Below the pieces are notes generated by a model that had not been told where the DNA came from, made no database searches, and saw only the letters and a program-made list of their open reading frames with translations. DNA of 64,000 nt from Massilia terrae (GTDB taxonomy: Bacteria; Pseudomonadota; Gammaproteobacteria; Burkholderiales; Burkholderiaceae_D). Of the stretch, positions 17,980-29,142 are shown piece by piece. The translations under genes and the position numbers were made by a program. The stretch covers positions 62,001 to 126,000 of the forward strand of contig NZ_JANUGU010000009.1 in NCBI RefSeq assembly GCF_024753145.1, given 5' to 3'. Position 1 is the first letter of the stretch; each line of letters starts with the position of its first letter.

Positions 17980-18008
17980 GGCGTGGACGCATCGCCACCG
18001 TCCACGCC
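17980..18008 (-). terminator. perfect 9-bp hairpin after the HTH gene
   Basis: GGCGTGGAC (17980-17988) pairs with GTCCACGCC (18000-18008) across an 11-nt loop, 34 nt beyond the stop of the small HTH gene. There is no T-run, so it may be a weak or rho-assisted terminator. Confidence 0.35.
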
Positions 18009-18041
18009 AGCGCTATGCAGTATTGTCATGGCGGCCTTCGC

Positions 18042-18461
18042 TCAGCGATTGGGACAGGCGGCGCCGAACAGCGCCGCCACCAGCGGATCGCGCCCCGCCG
18101 GCCGCTGGTGTAGATCGAGCGGAAAGCGCATGTCGTCGGCCAGCACGTGCAGGAAGCGTTCGCCGGGATTGGTGCAATGGCGGGCGGCGCTGCGCCGCAG
18201 GGATACCTGCTGCGTGCGCACCCCCAGCGAGGCAAGATAGGCATCCACCACCGCGGGGTCGCGATGCAGCTGCAGGTGGCTGCGCCGTGAAGGGTCCAGC
18301 TGCCCGACGCCGGCCAGCGCGAGCGCTTCGAGATAATTGCGGGCCGCGCGGTCGGACACCTTCAGCAGGCGGACGACGTCCGCCGGCGCCATGGCGTCTT
18401 CCGCGAGCGCCATCACTAGGCGGCGGATATTGTCGATCCTGCGCAGGCTGGCCGGGCTCAT
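18042..18461 (-). CDS. small winged-helix-like DNA-binding protein
   Basis: This 139-residue protein has a likely helix-turn-helix in its first 60 residues (MAPADVVRLLKVSDRAARNYLEALALAGVG in two segments around residues 23-52). The C-terminal half is basic and has no domain I recognise. It follows the hydrolase gene by 37 nt on the same strand and lies between operator-bearing promoters at 17.9 and 19.5 kb. It is one candidate for the regulator that binds the shared palindrome. It does not look like MarR, LysR, TetR or IclR proteins. Function is inferred only from the HTH-like region. Confidence 0.6.
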   Translation of the reverse strand: MSPASLRRIDNIRRLVMALAEDAMAPADVVRLLKVSDRAARNYLEALALAGVGQLDPSRRSHLQLHRDPAVVDAYLASLGVRTQQVSLRRSAARHCTNPGERFLHVLADDMRFPLDLHQRPAGRDPLVAALFGAACPNR

Positions 18462-18498
18462 GCTCTATCTTTCAAGTGACTTCACCAGCGCCAGGCGC

Positions 18499-19494
18499 TT
18501 ACCGCGCCGCGGCAAAACCCTTGTGCTGCACATGCCAGTCGGCGCGCTTGCACAGGCCGCAGTCACTGCCCATGAACAGCGTCGACGCCTTGCTGTCGCC
18601 CTTCAGCTGCCAGTCGAGCCAGGCCACCACCACCTCAGCGAATGCGCCGCCGTTCTTTTCGCGGTAGGTGCCGGCGTGCGGGGTTTTCTCGCGCCAGGCG
18701 CGATATGCAGGGATATGGTTGATCTGCGCATAGTCGTCCTCGGCCTGCGGAAACGCCACGTCCTTCGGATCGCCCGTGAGGTACAGCACGCTGCCGTGCA
18801 GGGTCTTGAGATCGGCCATGTCGGCATGGGCTGCGGCCATGTCCCAGCTGCGCCCCGTGATCGGGAAGATGCCGCTGTTCAGGACCGCCAGGGTGCGCAC
18901 GCGCGGATCATGGGCGGCGTCCAGTGCCTGCAGGCCGCCGCACGACTGGCCCATCACGGCGATGCGCGATGGATCCAGCTTGCCGTAGTAGGGGCTGCCG
19001 GGACGCGCATTCTCCGCCAGCGCCCAGTCGATCGCCTGGGTCAGCTGGGCCGCATAGGTGAGCGACGCCTTGATGCCGCCTTCCTGCACCGCCTTCGCAT
19101 GGGCGCGTTCCGGGTGCTGCGCGGCCGGCGAACCGGCAGCGGCCTCGCCGGAGAACGAAGGTGCACCCGGCTCTTCCTGGTCGCCCGGGCCGATCGGGCC
19201 GATCGCGATGGTCAGGTAGCCATGCGAGGCGATTTCGGTCAGGAAGTGGCGGAAACGGTTGCCGAGGTTGCGGCAGCCGCCATTGGCGAAGGCGACGATC
19301 GGCAGCTTCGCATCCGGCATCTGCGCCGGGCGATATACGGTATGCGTCGGCAGGCCGGCGTCCATCTCCATCACCGCCGGCCACTGGCCGCTGCCCGCAG
19401 GAGTGGACGGCGCCACGTAAGCGGCCGGTTGCGCCAGCGCGGCATTGACACCGAAGGCCAGCATGAGGGTAAGGGCGCGAATCGGAAAGTGCAT
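18499..19494 (-). CDS. secreted alpha/beta hydrolase, dienelactone-hydrolase-like (copy B)
   Basis: This 331-residue protein has a signal peptide (about residues 1-21), the nucleophile Ser184 in GQSCGG and the conserved GLPTHTVYRPA strand near residue 48. The likely catalytic His is in TPHAGTYRE. It ends with DCGLCKRADWHVQHKG, the Cys-x2-Cys tail common to the three copies in this window; this copy and the one at 46630-47601 are the closest pair. It is divergent from the diheme cytochrome gene, and both share an operator-bearing intergenic region. A role as exported ester hydrolase is inferred. Confidence 0.8.
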   Translation of the reverse strand: MHFPIRALTLMLAFGVNAALAQPAAYVAPSTPAGSGQWPAVMEMDAGLPTHTVYRPAQMPDAKLPIVAFANGGCRNLGNRFRHFLTEIASHGYLTIAIGPIGPGDQEEPGAPSFSGEAAAGSPAAQHPERAHAKAVQEGGIKASLTYAAQLTQAIDWALAENARPGSPYYGKLDPSRIAVMGQSCGGLQALDAAHDPRVRTLAVLNSGIFPITGRSWDMAAAHADMADLKTLHGSVLYLTGDPKDVAFPQAEDDYAQINHIPAYRAWREKTPHAGTYREKNGGAFAEVVVAWLDWQLKGDSKASTLFMGSDCGLCKRADWHVQHKGFAAAR

Positions 19495-19508
19495 GAGGTA
19501 TCTACTGG

Positions 19509-19542
19509 TTGTTTATGTTATGTAGTAGTTATAGAATATAAT
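19509..19542 (+). promoter_or_regulatory. divergent promoter region with operator (hydrolase B / cytochrome)
   Basis: GTTATAGAATATAAT at 19528-19542 is another copy of the shared palindrome. On the plus strand TTGTTT (19509-19514) and TAGAAT (19532-19537) are spaced by 17 nt, and a perfect TATAAT lies at 19537-19542. Both -10 options sit inside the palindrome. The minus-strand promoter for the hydrolase is less clear. Confidence 0.5.
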
Positions 19543-19591
19543 TAATTTCAAACGCGTGCAATCCCCGATGCACGAACAGGAGACGAGACGG

Positions 19592-21061
19592 ATGAAACTC
19601 TTGCATGCAACCCTTGGCGCACTGGCCCTTGCCGGTGGTGTGGCGCTGGCTGCCGAAGCGGTCCAGTACGCGGGTGAGGGATGGTGGGATGCCAATGACG
19701 GCAAGCCCTTCCCGCAGGCCGTCACCGCAGCAAACGAAAATGGCAAGCTGACAACGCTGAATGCGTCCGGCCCGACCGATACCAAGGGCCATCCCTTCTT
19801 TACCTCGCTCGGAAACAATGGCCGTGCCTGCGTCACCTGCCACCAACCCTCGGACGGCATGTCGATCGGCGTGGCGAGCATTCGCAAGCGCTGGGACGAA
19901 GCCGGAGCGAAGGATCCGCTGTTCGCGACCATCGACGGCGCCGATTGCCCCGACAAGCCGCGCGAAGACAAGGCTTCGCACACCCTGCTGCTGGACCGTG
20001 GCCTGTTCCGCATCGCCCTGCCGTGGCCAAGGCGCGACGCCGCCGGCAAGCCGCTGCAGTCCGACTTCACGATCGAAGTCGTGCGCGACCCGACCGGCTG
20101 CAACCTCAGTTCGCGCTACGGCCTGGCATCGGCCGATCCGCACATCTCGGTGTACCGCCGCCCGCGGCCGGCCACCAACATGAAGTACATCCTGGCTGTC
20201 GGCTTTCCCTTCGATCCCAAGAGCGGCCTGCCGCTGCTGTCGGACCCGCAAGGCAAGATGGTCAGCGAGGCCTTGATGGCCGACAGCCGCTGGCTGACGC
20301 TGGACGCGCAGGCGCGCGACGCCTTGCGCGGGCACCTGCAGATGCACGGCGACCCGAGCCCGGCGCAGATCAGGCAGATCATCGATTTCGAAAGCGGCCT
20401 GACGACCGCACAAAGCGCGGACAAATGGGGAACGCCGCTGCCCGGGCCGGAACAGCTGGACAAGGCCCCCGGGGGGATGCTGCAATCAAGCCACAGCCCG
20501 ATCTTCAAGGAATTCGCGGCGCCCAAGCTCCCCGCCTCGGCCACGCCCGAACAGCAGGAGTTCCGCGCATCGGTGGCGCGCGGCGCCAAGCTGTTCAGCC
20601 AGCGCCAGTTCCTGGTGAAGGACACGGCCGGCATCAACTCGATGGGCTTCGGGAACCCGGTGCGCAATTCCTGCGCGATGTGCCACAACATGCATGGCTC
20701 CGGCATCGACGTTGCGCCGGGCCGCATCGACATCGGCAACGCCAACGAACCGTTCGCCCAACCTTCGCCCGACCTGCCGCTGTTCAAGCTGGTGTGCAAA
20801 GCGGGCGCCAAGCCGCATCCTTATCTGGGCCGGGTGATCTACACCCAGGATCCGGGATACGCGATGACCACCGGCCGCTGCGAAGACATCGGCAAGATCA
20901 TGACCCAGCAGATGCGCGGCCTGTCGGGGCGCGCTCCCTACTTCTCGAACGGATCGGCCACCGACTTGCGCGAACTGGTCGAAATCTACAACCGTCGCTA
21001 CAACATCGGCTTCACCGAACAGGAGAAGACCGACCTCGTCAACCTGATGAAAGCCCTGTAA
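19592..21061 (+). CDS. periplasmic diheme cytochrome c
   Basis: This 489-residue protein has a signal peptide (residues 1-22, MKLLHATL ... AAEA) and two heme c sites, CVTCH in the N-terminal part and CAMCH in the C-terminal third. I chose ATG 19592 because AGGAG lies 9 nt upstream and it gives a clean signal peptide. The arrangement, with a long middle region, recalls the di-heme cytochrome c peroxidase/MauG-like superfamily, but I cannot assign it to one subgroup. It could take electrons from a periplasmic oxidation of a phenolic or alcohol. Its stop overlaps the start of the next gene (TAATG), so the two are co-expressed. Confidence 0.82.
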   Translation: MKLLHATLGALALAGGVALAAEAVQYAGEGWWDANDGKPFPQAVTAANENGKLTTLNASGPTDTKGHPFFTSLGNNGRACVTCHQPSDGMSIGVASIRKRWDEAGAKDPLFATIDGADCPDKPREDKASHTLLLDRGLFRIALPWPRRDAAGKPLQSDFTIEVVRDPTGCNLSSRYGLASADPHISVYRRPRPATNMKYILAVGFPFDPKSGLPLLSDPQGKMVSEALMADSRWLTLDAQARDALRGHLQMHGDPSPAQIRQIIDFESGLTTAQSADKWGTPLPGPEQLDKAPGGMLQSSHSPIFKEFAAPKLPASATPEQQEFRASVARGAKLFSQRQFLVKDTAGINSMGFGNPVRNSCAMCHNMHGSGIDVAPGRIDIGNANEPFAQPSPDLPLFKLVCKAGAKPHPYLGRVIYTQDPGYAMTTGRCEDIGKIMTQQMRGLSGRAPYFSNGSATDLRELVEIYNRRYNIGFTEQEKTDLVNLMKAL

Positions 21062-21831
21062 TGCGCCGCCTGCTCCCTTCCCTGCTGCTGCTCGCCAGCC
21101 TTCCCGCCGTCGCTGGCGAAACGGTCCGCTTCCTGTCCTGCCCGGTGTACCGGGATACCGACGCAGGCCGCAAGTCCGGATGCTGGCTCGGCACCGACGG
21201 CGCCACCGGCCGCCGTTTCGACGTCAGCGACGCCCCGTTCAAGCCATCGGTCGGCCGCATGATGCTGGTGGAAGGCGAAGTCGCGGGGACGCCGGATATC
21301 TGCGGCGGCACGCCGCTGGCGCCGGTGCGCGTGGCGGTGCTGGACGAGCCCTGCGTCGAGGCGGTGATTCCCGCCGAGGGATACCCGAGCAAGCCGTCCG
21401 TGGTGCTGCCGACCGCGATGGCGCCGCTCTCCGTGCCGCGCGTCCTGCCTGCGCCGCCCTACCTGCGCAAGGACTTCCAGGTCGAGTTCACCTTTGGCGA
21501 CGACCGCCTGATGTACCAGCACGTCGAGGTGACCATCGAGAACGCATCGCTGTATGCGAAGGCCAGCCGTGGCCGGGTCGAGGTGACGGGCAATGCCGAT
21601 ACCGGAGGCTTCAGCGCGTCCGGCCGCACGATGCGCGAACCGCCTGCGCTGGCGGCCGCGCGGGCCGGCATGGTGCGCGAAGCGCTGGTCCGGCTGGGCG
21701 TGCCGGCGAGGCGCATCGTGGTGCGCACCGACCGCCATCCGGAATCATTGAAGGGCTGGCCCGCGGCGCTGGCGCTGTCGTCCAAGCGCCGCGTGACCAT
21801 CACCGTGACGCCCGATCAATCGGGCCAGTGA
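21061..21831 (+). CDS. periplasmic protein with OmpA-like C-terminal domain
   Basis: This 256-residue protein has a signal peptide (MRRLLPSLLLLASLPAVAG). The C-terminal 110 residues (VEFTFGDDRLMYQ ... RRVTITVTP) follow the beta-alpha-beta pattern of OmpA-type domains, including an ALAAARAGMVREALVRLGVP helix, but the peptidoglycan-binding residues are not obvious. The N-terminal part has four Cys. Its start overlaps the cytochrome stop by one nt. It could anchor or partner the cytochrome. It converges on, and overlaps by 16 nt, the hydrolase gene on the other strand. Confidence 0.65.
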   Translation: MRRLLPSLLLLASLPAVAGETVRFLSCPVYRDTDAGRKSGCWLGTDGATGRRFDVSDAPFKPSVGRMMLVEGEVAGTPDICGGTPLAPVRVAVLDEPCVEAVIPAEGYPSKPSVVLPTAMAPLSVPRVLPAPPYLRKDFQVEFTFGDDRLMYQHVEVTIENASLYAKASRGRVEVTGNADTGGFSASGRTMREPPALAAARAGMVREALVRLGVPARRIVVRTDRHPESLKGWPAALALSSKRRVTITVTPDQSGQ

Positions 21832-23063
21832 CGAAGGAAAGGCGCCGGACGCCAGTCAAGCTGGCCCGGCACCGCCACCTTCCACTGGCCGCTCTCGCGG
21901 CGCCGCACCAGCGAGCGGATAGCGGCCAGCGTCTCGTTCGGCTCGAAACCGCAGTGGCCATTCTTGCCCAGGTAGACCTCGCGCACCATCGCATCGCCGC
22001 TGGCGGCGCGCACGCGCTGGGCGTAGTCGCCTGTCATCTCCACCAGCGTGACCGGATCGCCGGCGGACTGCATCAACAGCACCGGCGAGCGCACTTTCCC
22101 TGATGGCGCATAGAAGCGGCGCATGTAGTCGACGGCCGGCGGGTCGGCCTTGATGCGGGGCGCGCCCGCAAGCCGCGCCAGGTCGGCATCGAGATCGAGC
22201 CCGGCTTCGCGGTACAGATTGCGCACGAAGCCTTCCTGTCCCGAGCGCGCCAGCATGGCGCCGTAGTCGACACCGGCGTTCCAGGATGAATTGCCGCCGG
22301 CGACACGATCCTGTTCGTCCCGCGGCAGCATGGTGGCGGGAATGAAGCGCTGGTACAGCAGGTGCTGGCGTGCTGCGTCGTCCACCGCATCGGCGCTCCA
22401 CGCGGGAACCTGCGCCAGCGTCGCCGCCAGCGCGATACGTGCGCGCCCTGCCGGCGTGGCCTGCTGGGCGTCCAGCAAACCCTGCCAGGCCGCGAGGTCG
22501 GCCCGCATCTGCGTGCCGGAACTGGTCAGCAGCACCGGCAAGGCGGCATCGGGCGCGGCGAGCGTGCGCAGTACCCAGGGGCCGTCCAGCGCGGCGTTCA
22601 TCATGCCGACCGTGCCGCCCGCCGAGGCGCACATCACCAGCGCGCCGTCGAAGCGCTCCGGCGCCCGCTCCACCAGCGCCACCGTCACCAGGCCGCCCAT
22701 CGAACTGCCCCAGGCATAGGTCCGTTTCGGCTTGCCCACCGCGCCGGCAAAGGCATCGAGCGTGGCCAGCTGGTCGGGCACCGCATCCTCGATCGCCCAG
22801 CCGGTGCGGGCGTACGAGGATCCGGCCAGCGCGTAACCTTCCGCCAGCAGCGCATCCTTCTCGTTGCGGGCGACGTTGCGCGCCGGGTTGTCCGGGCCGC
22901 GCGCGTAGCCGTGGCTGAACAGCAGCAGGCTGCCGTTCCAGTTCGCCGGCACGTCGAACACGTAGGTGGCGCCGCTTGCCAGGCGGCCCTCGATATGGCG
23001 CGGCGCATCGGCGACCGCTGCGGCCAGCGGCAGCGCCGCCAGCATCAGGGTCAACGCGCGCAT
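21816..23063 (-). CDS. secreted alpha/beta hydrolase (copy D)
   Basis: This 415-residue protein has a signal peptide (about residues 1-20), a strand LLLFSHGYARGP supplying the oxyanion region, and the nucleophile Ser121 in GSSMGG. The C-terminal His is probably in KNGHCGF. Its start overlaps the TonB receptor stop as TGATG, so it is the partner of that receptor. It is a distant paralogue of the enzyme at 37490-38866: both share length, the DVPANWNG/DMPAHWNG opening and the GHCGF end. It likely releases phenolic acids or alcohols from the imported ester. Confidence 0.8.
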   Translation of the reverse strand: MRALTLMLAALPLAAAVADAPRHIEGRLASGATYVFDVPANWNGSLLLFSHGYARGPDNPARNVARNEKDALLAEGYALAGSSYARTGWAIEDAVPDQLATLDAFAGAVGKPKRTYAWGSSMGGLVTVALVERAPERFDGALVMCASAGGTVGMMNAALDGPWVLRTLAAPDAALPVLLTSSGTQMRADLAAWQGLLDAQQATPAGRARIALAATLAQVPAWSADAVDDAARQHLLYQRFIPATMLPRDEQDRVAGGNSSWNAGVDYGAMLARSGQEGFVRNLYREAGLDLDADLARLAGAPRIKADPPAVDYMRRFYAPSGKVRSPVLLMQSAGDPVTLVEMTGDYAQRVRAASGDAMVREVYLGKNGHCGFEPNETLAAIRSLVRRRESGQWKVAVPGQLDWRPAPFLRHWPD

Positions 23064-25759
23064 CAGAACTTGTAGTCCAGGGTGAGCGAAGCCATGCGGC
23101 CGATCGCGCTGAAGTTCTGCGGGTCGAATGCAAGTGTCGAGTTCTGCAGGTACGGCGGCTTGCGGTCGAACAGATTCTGCACGCTCAGCGATGCACGAAG
23201 CTGCTTGTAGCGCTCGCCGAACAGCTTGCCGATATCGTACTGCGCGCTCAAGTCCCAGGTGGTCGACGACGCCACTTTCGGCATCGCGGTCAGCGAAGTA
23301 TTGGTGTAGGCATTGGTGAAGTTCGCGAACAGGGTGGCGCGTGCGTTCTCCCCTGCCCAGCCGATGTCGGCGCGGGCACGCAGGCGCAGCGGATTGTCCA
23401 GCGTGTTCAGCAGGCCGTCCACCAGCGGCGTGGTGGGCGTGAACTGCTGCTTGTAGGTCAGGATGTAGTTGGCCGTCAGGCCGCCGGACAGGCGCCCGAC
23501 ATCGGTCGGCCGCTCGTAACGCACGGTCACGTCCACGCCGCTGGTCTTGACCACGCCGGCGTTATAACGGCGGCCGTCCTGGATGAACTTGATGCCGGAC
23601 GCAGCTTCGCTCGCGCTGCCGGTGAAGGTCGGGTCGGCCATCAGCGCCTGCACCTGGGCCAGCGTCGGCGCGGTATTGATGTAGGGCGCCAGGTCCGGCT
23701 TGGCGAAGATCGCCTTGTCGTTGCCCGGCGTGAGAATGCGGTTTTTGTAATCGACGTTGAAGTAGTCGACCGTCAGCTTCATTCCGCGCACCGGCGTGAG
23801 CGCCGTGCCGAGGGTCGAGATGTTCGCGGTCTCCGGTTTCAGGCCCTCGCGCCCACCGAGCAGCACGAGGCCGTGGATCTGGGTCTTGCCGTCCGGGCCG
23901 ACCCGGTCCACCACGTTGATCAGGCCGGCGTTGACCGGATCGAGGTCGCCCAGCGTCGGCGCGCGGAAGGCCTTGCCGTAGCTGGCGAACACCTTGCCGA
24001 TCGGGCCGACGGTCCAATCGAGCCCGATGCGCGGATTGGTGCTGCGGCCAAAATCGCTGTAGTCGTCGCTACGCGCAGCCAGCGACAGGTCGAGCCGGTT
24101 CATGTACGGCAGCGCCGTGCTGTTGCCGACCAGCGGAACCTGCGCCTCGGCGTACACCGAGCGCACCGTGCGCACCGGCTTGCGCGAGCTGTTATCGATG
24201 TGGAAGACGGTCGAGTTGTCCGGGGTCGAATTATTGCGGTTCTCGTAGTAGGCCATTTCGTCGTGGTGCACTTCGCCGCCGACCGCCAGGCGCACCTTGC
24301 CGGCCGGGAGCTCGAACAGAGGACCGTCGAACTTGATGCCGCCGTCCGTCATCTCGTAATCCGCGTTGCGGTCGTTATAGGCGCGGATCTTGGCCAGTGT
24401 CGCCAGGTTGTTGCAGGTGTAGCGGCTGCCGTCGCAGAACAGGTTCAACGAGGTGGCCGGATTGGTGTCGGCCAGCGCCGCGTTGATGGCGTTGCCATTC
24501 AGGTTCATGCTGAGCGAATGCGAGATCGTGCCGCTCTTGCCGACGAAGGCATTGCCGCCCCAGTTCTCGGTCACGTCGAATTCCAGCCCGGCCGAATAGC
24601 GGTAGGTGCGCTCGAAGCCCTGGCTGGTGGACACGCCCAGGTCATTGATGAAGGAGTAGTTGACGGTCTCCGAGGTGGCGCCGGCGGTCGGCGCGACGAA
24701 GAAGGGATTGCTGCTGCGGACGGTGGCGTTGGTGGACTGCGCGGCCGTGTGGCGCACATAGTCGCGCTCGGAGTGGATGGCCTCGAAGTTGAAGCGCATC
24801 GAATCGCCGATGTTCTGGCCAAAGGACAGGATGCCGCCCTTGCGCTCCTGCTGCGGCAGCGCGTCCACGCCCTGATAGATGCTCTGCAGGTTGGCGGTGC
24901 CGGCCGCCAGCGCCGACCGCGCCAGTCCCACGCCGTTCTGCCCCGCCGGGATCGCGTAGCGCGTGCTGCCGATCTGGATGTTCGCCGGATTGGCGGCAGT
25001 GCCGCGCAGGTCGGGGCCGCCCCACGGCCGCATGTCGTCGGTATAGAACGAGCGGTCGCCGGCGGCAAGGTTGCTGCGACGCAGAACCTCGCCGGCCACC
25101 ATGATCTGCCCCCCGCGCCAGCTGGTGCCTGCAATGGCCGCCGCCTGGTTCTGGGTCACGCCATCCGCCGCGCCGTGGCGTGCCGACAGGCCGACGCCAT
25201 TGAACTTGCGGCGGGTCTGGATGTTGACGACGCCGCCCACTGCATCCGATCCGTAGGTTGCCGAACCGCCGTCGGTAATCACTTCGATGCGCTCGATCGC
25301 AATCGCAGGAATCGACGACGGATCGGTGTACTGGGCGCCGAGACCGCCCGGCGCGATACGCTGGCCGTCGACCAGGGTCAAGGTCGATTCCGGTCCCAGC
25401 CCGCGCAGGTTCATGCCCGAACCCATGGTGATGTTCTGGTTGGCGTTCTGGGCGGCGTTGTTGTGGCCTTCGTCGGCGCCAAGGTTTTGCACCTGCGGCA
25501 GGAGGCGCAACAGCTCGCCGGTACTGGCCACGCCTGCCTTCTCGATCGCGTCGCGGTCGAGCTTCGTCACCGGCGCGCCCACCGGGGCCGCGCCGCGGAT
25601 CAGGGTGCCGGTCACCTGCACCGTGGCCACGGCGTCGGCAGTTTGCTGGGCATGGGCACAGCCGATCGCGCCGGTGGCGCACAGCGCGCCGATGATCTGG
25701 CTGATCAGCACTCGTTGGGGTTGGCGCGCACCGGCGCCGGCAAGCGTTTGCAGGTCCAT
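23063..25759 (-). CDS. TonB-dependent outer-membrane receptor (second of three)
   Basis: This 898-residue protein has a plug domain (VQVTGTLIRGAAPVG ... ITDGGSATYGSDAVGGVVNIQT) and a barrel ending in LTLDYKF. The plug opens after a signal region that ends near IGCAHAQQ. GGAG lies 6-7 nt before the ATG at 25759. It is co-transcribed with the hydrolase at 21816-23063. It is closer in layout to the receptor at 47615-50353 (both contain a GMNLRG/SVNLRG plug strand and GTTQ-type loops) than to the one at 12163-15105. Ligand unknown, probably a phenolic conjugate. Confidence 0.92.
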   Translation of the reverse strand: MDLQTLAGAGARQPQRVLISQIIGALCATGAIGCAHAQQTADAVATVQVTGTLIRGAAPVGAPVTKLDRDAIEKAGVASTGELLRLLPQVQNLGADEGHNNAAQNANQNITMGSGMNLRGLGPESTLTLVDGQRIAPGGLGAQYTDPSSIPAIAIERIEVITDGGSATYGSDAVGGVVNIQTRRKFNGVGLSARHGAADGVTQNQAAAIAGTSWRGGQIMVAGEVLRRSNLAAGDRSFYTDDMRPWGGPDLRGTAANPANIQIGSTRYAIPAGQNGVGLARSALAAGTANLQSIYQGVDALPQQERKGGILSFGQNIGDSMRFNFEAIHSERDYVRHTAAQSTNATVRSSNPFFVAPTAGATSETVNYSFINDLGVSTSQGFERTYRYSAGLEFDVTENWGGNAFVGKSGTISHSLSMNLNGNAINAALADTNPATSLNLFCDGSRYTCNNLATLAKIRAYNDRNADYEMTDGGIKFDGPLFELPAGKVRLAVGGEVHHDEMAYYENRNNSTPDNSTVFHIDNSSRKPVRTVRSVYAEAQVPLVGNSTALPYMNRLDLSLAARSDDYSDFGRSTNPRIGLDWTVGPIGKVFASYGKAFRAPTLGDLDPVNAGLINVVDRVGPDGKTQIHGLVLLGGREGLKPETANISTLGTALTPVRGMKLTVDYFNVDYKNRILTPGNDKAIFAKPDLAPYINTAPTLAQVQALMADPTFTGSASEAASGIKFIQDGRRYNAGVVKTSGVDVTVRYERPTDVGRLSGGLTANYILTYKQQFTPTTPLVDGLLNTLDNPLRLRARADIGWAGENARATLFANFTNAYTNTSLTAMPKVASSTTWDLSAQYDIGKLFGERYKQLRASLSVQNLFDRKPPYLQNSTLAFDPQNFSAIGRMASLTLDYKF

Positions 25760-25793
25760 CTGGTCTCCTTGGTTGTATTGCTGTTCTAAGATA

Positions 25794-25828
25794 GTTTTAT
25801 CTTATAATTATTATGAGAACATAAGCAA
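25794..25828 (-). promoter_or_regulatory. promoter with degenerate operator, second TonB receptor
   Basis: On the minus strand TTGCTT (25828-25823) and TATAAG (25806-25801) are spaced by 16 nt. The plus-strand sequence GTTTTATCTTATAAT (25794-25808) differs at two positions from the operator at 56243-56257 and covers the -10 box. Confidence 0.5.
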
Positions 25829-25860
25829 CAACTTATTGACGAGCTCTGTTGGGTGGGCGC

Positions 25861-25894
25861 AAAAAAGCGCGGCCAGCCGATGGGCTGCCGCGCC
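25861..25894 (-). terminator. rho-independent terminator of pobA
   Basis: On the minus strand GCGCGGCAGCC pairs with GGCTGGCCGCGC (one bulge) over a 4-nt loop, followed directly by six T. It begins 28 nt after the pobA stop. Confidence 0.8.
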
Positions 25895-25922
25895 AAGGAG
25901 ACGAACGGGAATGCGGAGCGCC

Positions 25923-28116
<2,194 letters not shown>

Positions 28117-28128
<12 letters not shown>

Positions 28129-29142
28129 GGGATAGGTCTCGGTATCGATCTCGGCCTGCGTCGCCGGAGCGTAGCGGCCGCCGGACACGGTATCCGCATT
28201 GACCAGTGCCTCGACACGCCCGACAAGGTCAGCCGGCAGCGTGACCTCGGCTGCGGCGAGATTTTCTTCCAGGTGCGCGACCTTGGTCGTTCCCGGAATC
28301 GGGACGATGTGCGGCGCCTTCTGCAGCAGCCACGCCAGCGCCAGCTGCGCCGGCGTGCAGCCCGCCTCCTTCGCCAGTGCTTCGTACGCCGCCAGCCAGC
28401 GCAGGTTGGCCGCAAGGTGCTCGCCCTGGAAGCGCGGCATTGCCCGGCGCAGGTCGCCCGGCGCCAGCGCGGCCGCGGCCCGCGCATCGGGAATCGCCCC
28501 GGCCAGGAAGCCGCGCCCGACAGGGCTGAACGCGACCAGCGCCGCGCCAAGCTCGCGGCACGCCTCCAGCACGCCGAGCTCGGGATGGCGCGACCACAGC
28601 GAATATTCGGACTGTACCGCCGCAATCGGATGGACCGAGTGCGCGCGCCGCAGTGTGGCGGCGGACACTTCGGACAGGCCGATGGCGCGGATCTTCCCTG
28701 CCCGCTTCAGCTCAGCCATGGCGCCGACGCTGTCCTCGATCGGCACCGCCTTGTCCCAGCGGTGCAGGTAGTACAGGTCGATGACGTCGGTGCGCAGGCG
28801 GCGCAGCGCATCCTCGCAGGTCTGGCGAATCGTCTCCGGGCGGCCGTCGATCACGCGGCGCTTGGCGCCATCGGGGCCCGGCACGCCCTGCATGCCGCAC
28901 TTGCTCACCAGCGTGAAGCGGCTGCGATGGGCGCCGAGCACCTCGCCTACCAGTTCCTCGTTGGCGCCGAAGCCGTACAGCGCCGCGGTGTCGAAGTGGT
29001 TCACGCCCAGGTCGAGCGCATGCAGCAGCAGGCGCGCCGCGTCCGCGCGGGCCGGCGGCTGGCCGTAGGCGTGCGACAGGTTCATGCAGCCGACGCCGAT
29101 GGCGCCGACCCTGAACTGGCCGAGGGCGCGCTGCTCCATCAT
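28117..29142 (-). CDS. aldo/keto reductase with complete catalytic tetrad
   Basis: This 341-residue protein has the full tetrad: Asp and Tyr in FDTAALYG, Lys in VSKCG and His in YYLHRWD. The C-terminal IPGTTKVAHLEEN loop binds the NADPH phosphate. The ATG at 29142 overlaps the ligC stop as ATGA; a second ATG follows directly. It is the last gene of the lig operon. The known protocatechuate 4,5-cleavage pathway needs no such enzyme, so it may clear a reactive aldehyde (such as the ring-cleavage semialdehyde) or reduce a phenolic aldehyde. Confidence 0.85.

Noticed and set aside
22976-25789. Long plus-strand open frame (937 codons) opposite the second TonB receptor
   Set aside because: Same antisense composition bias; no recognisable domain.
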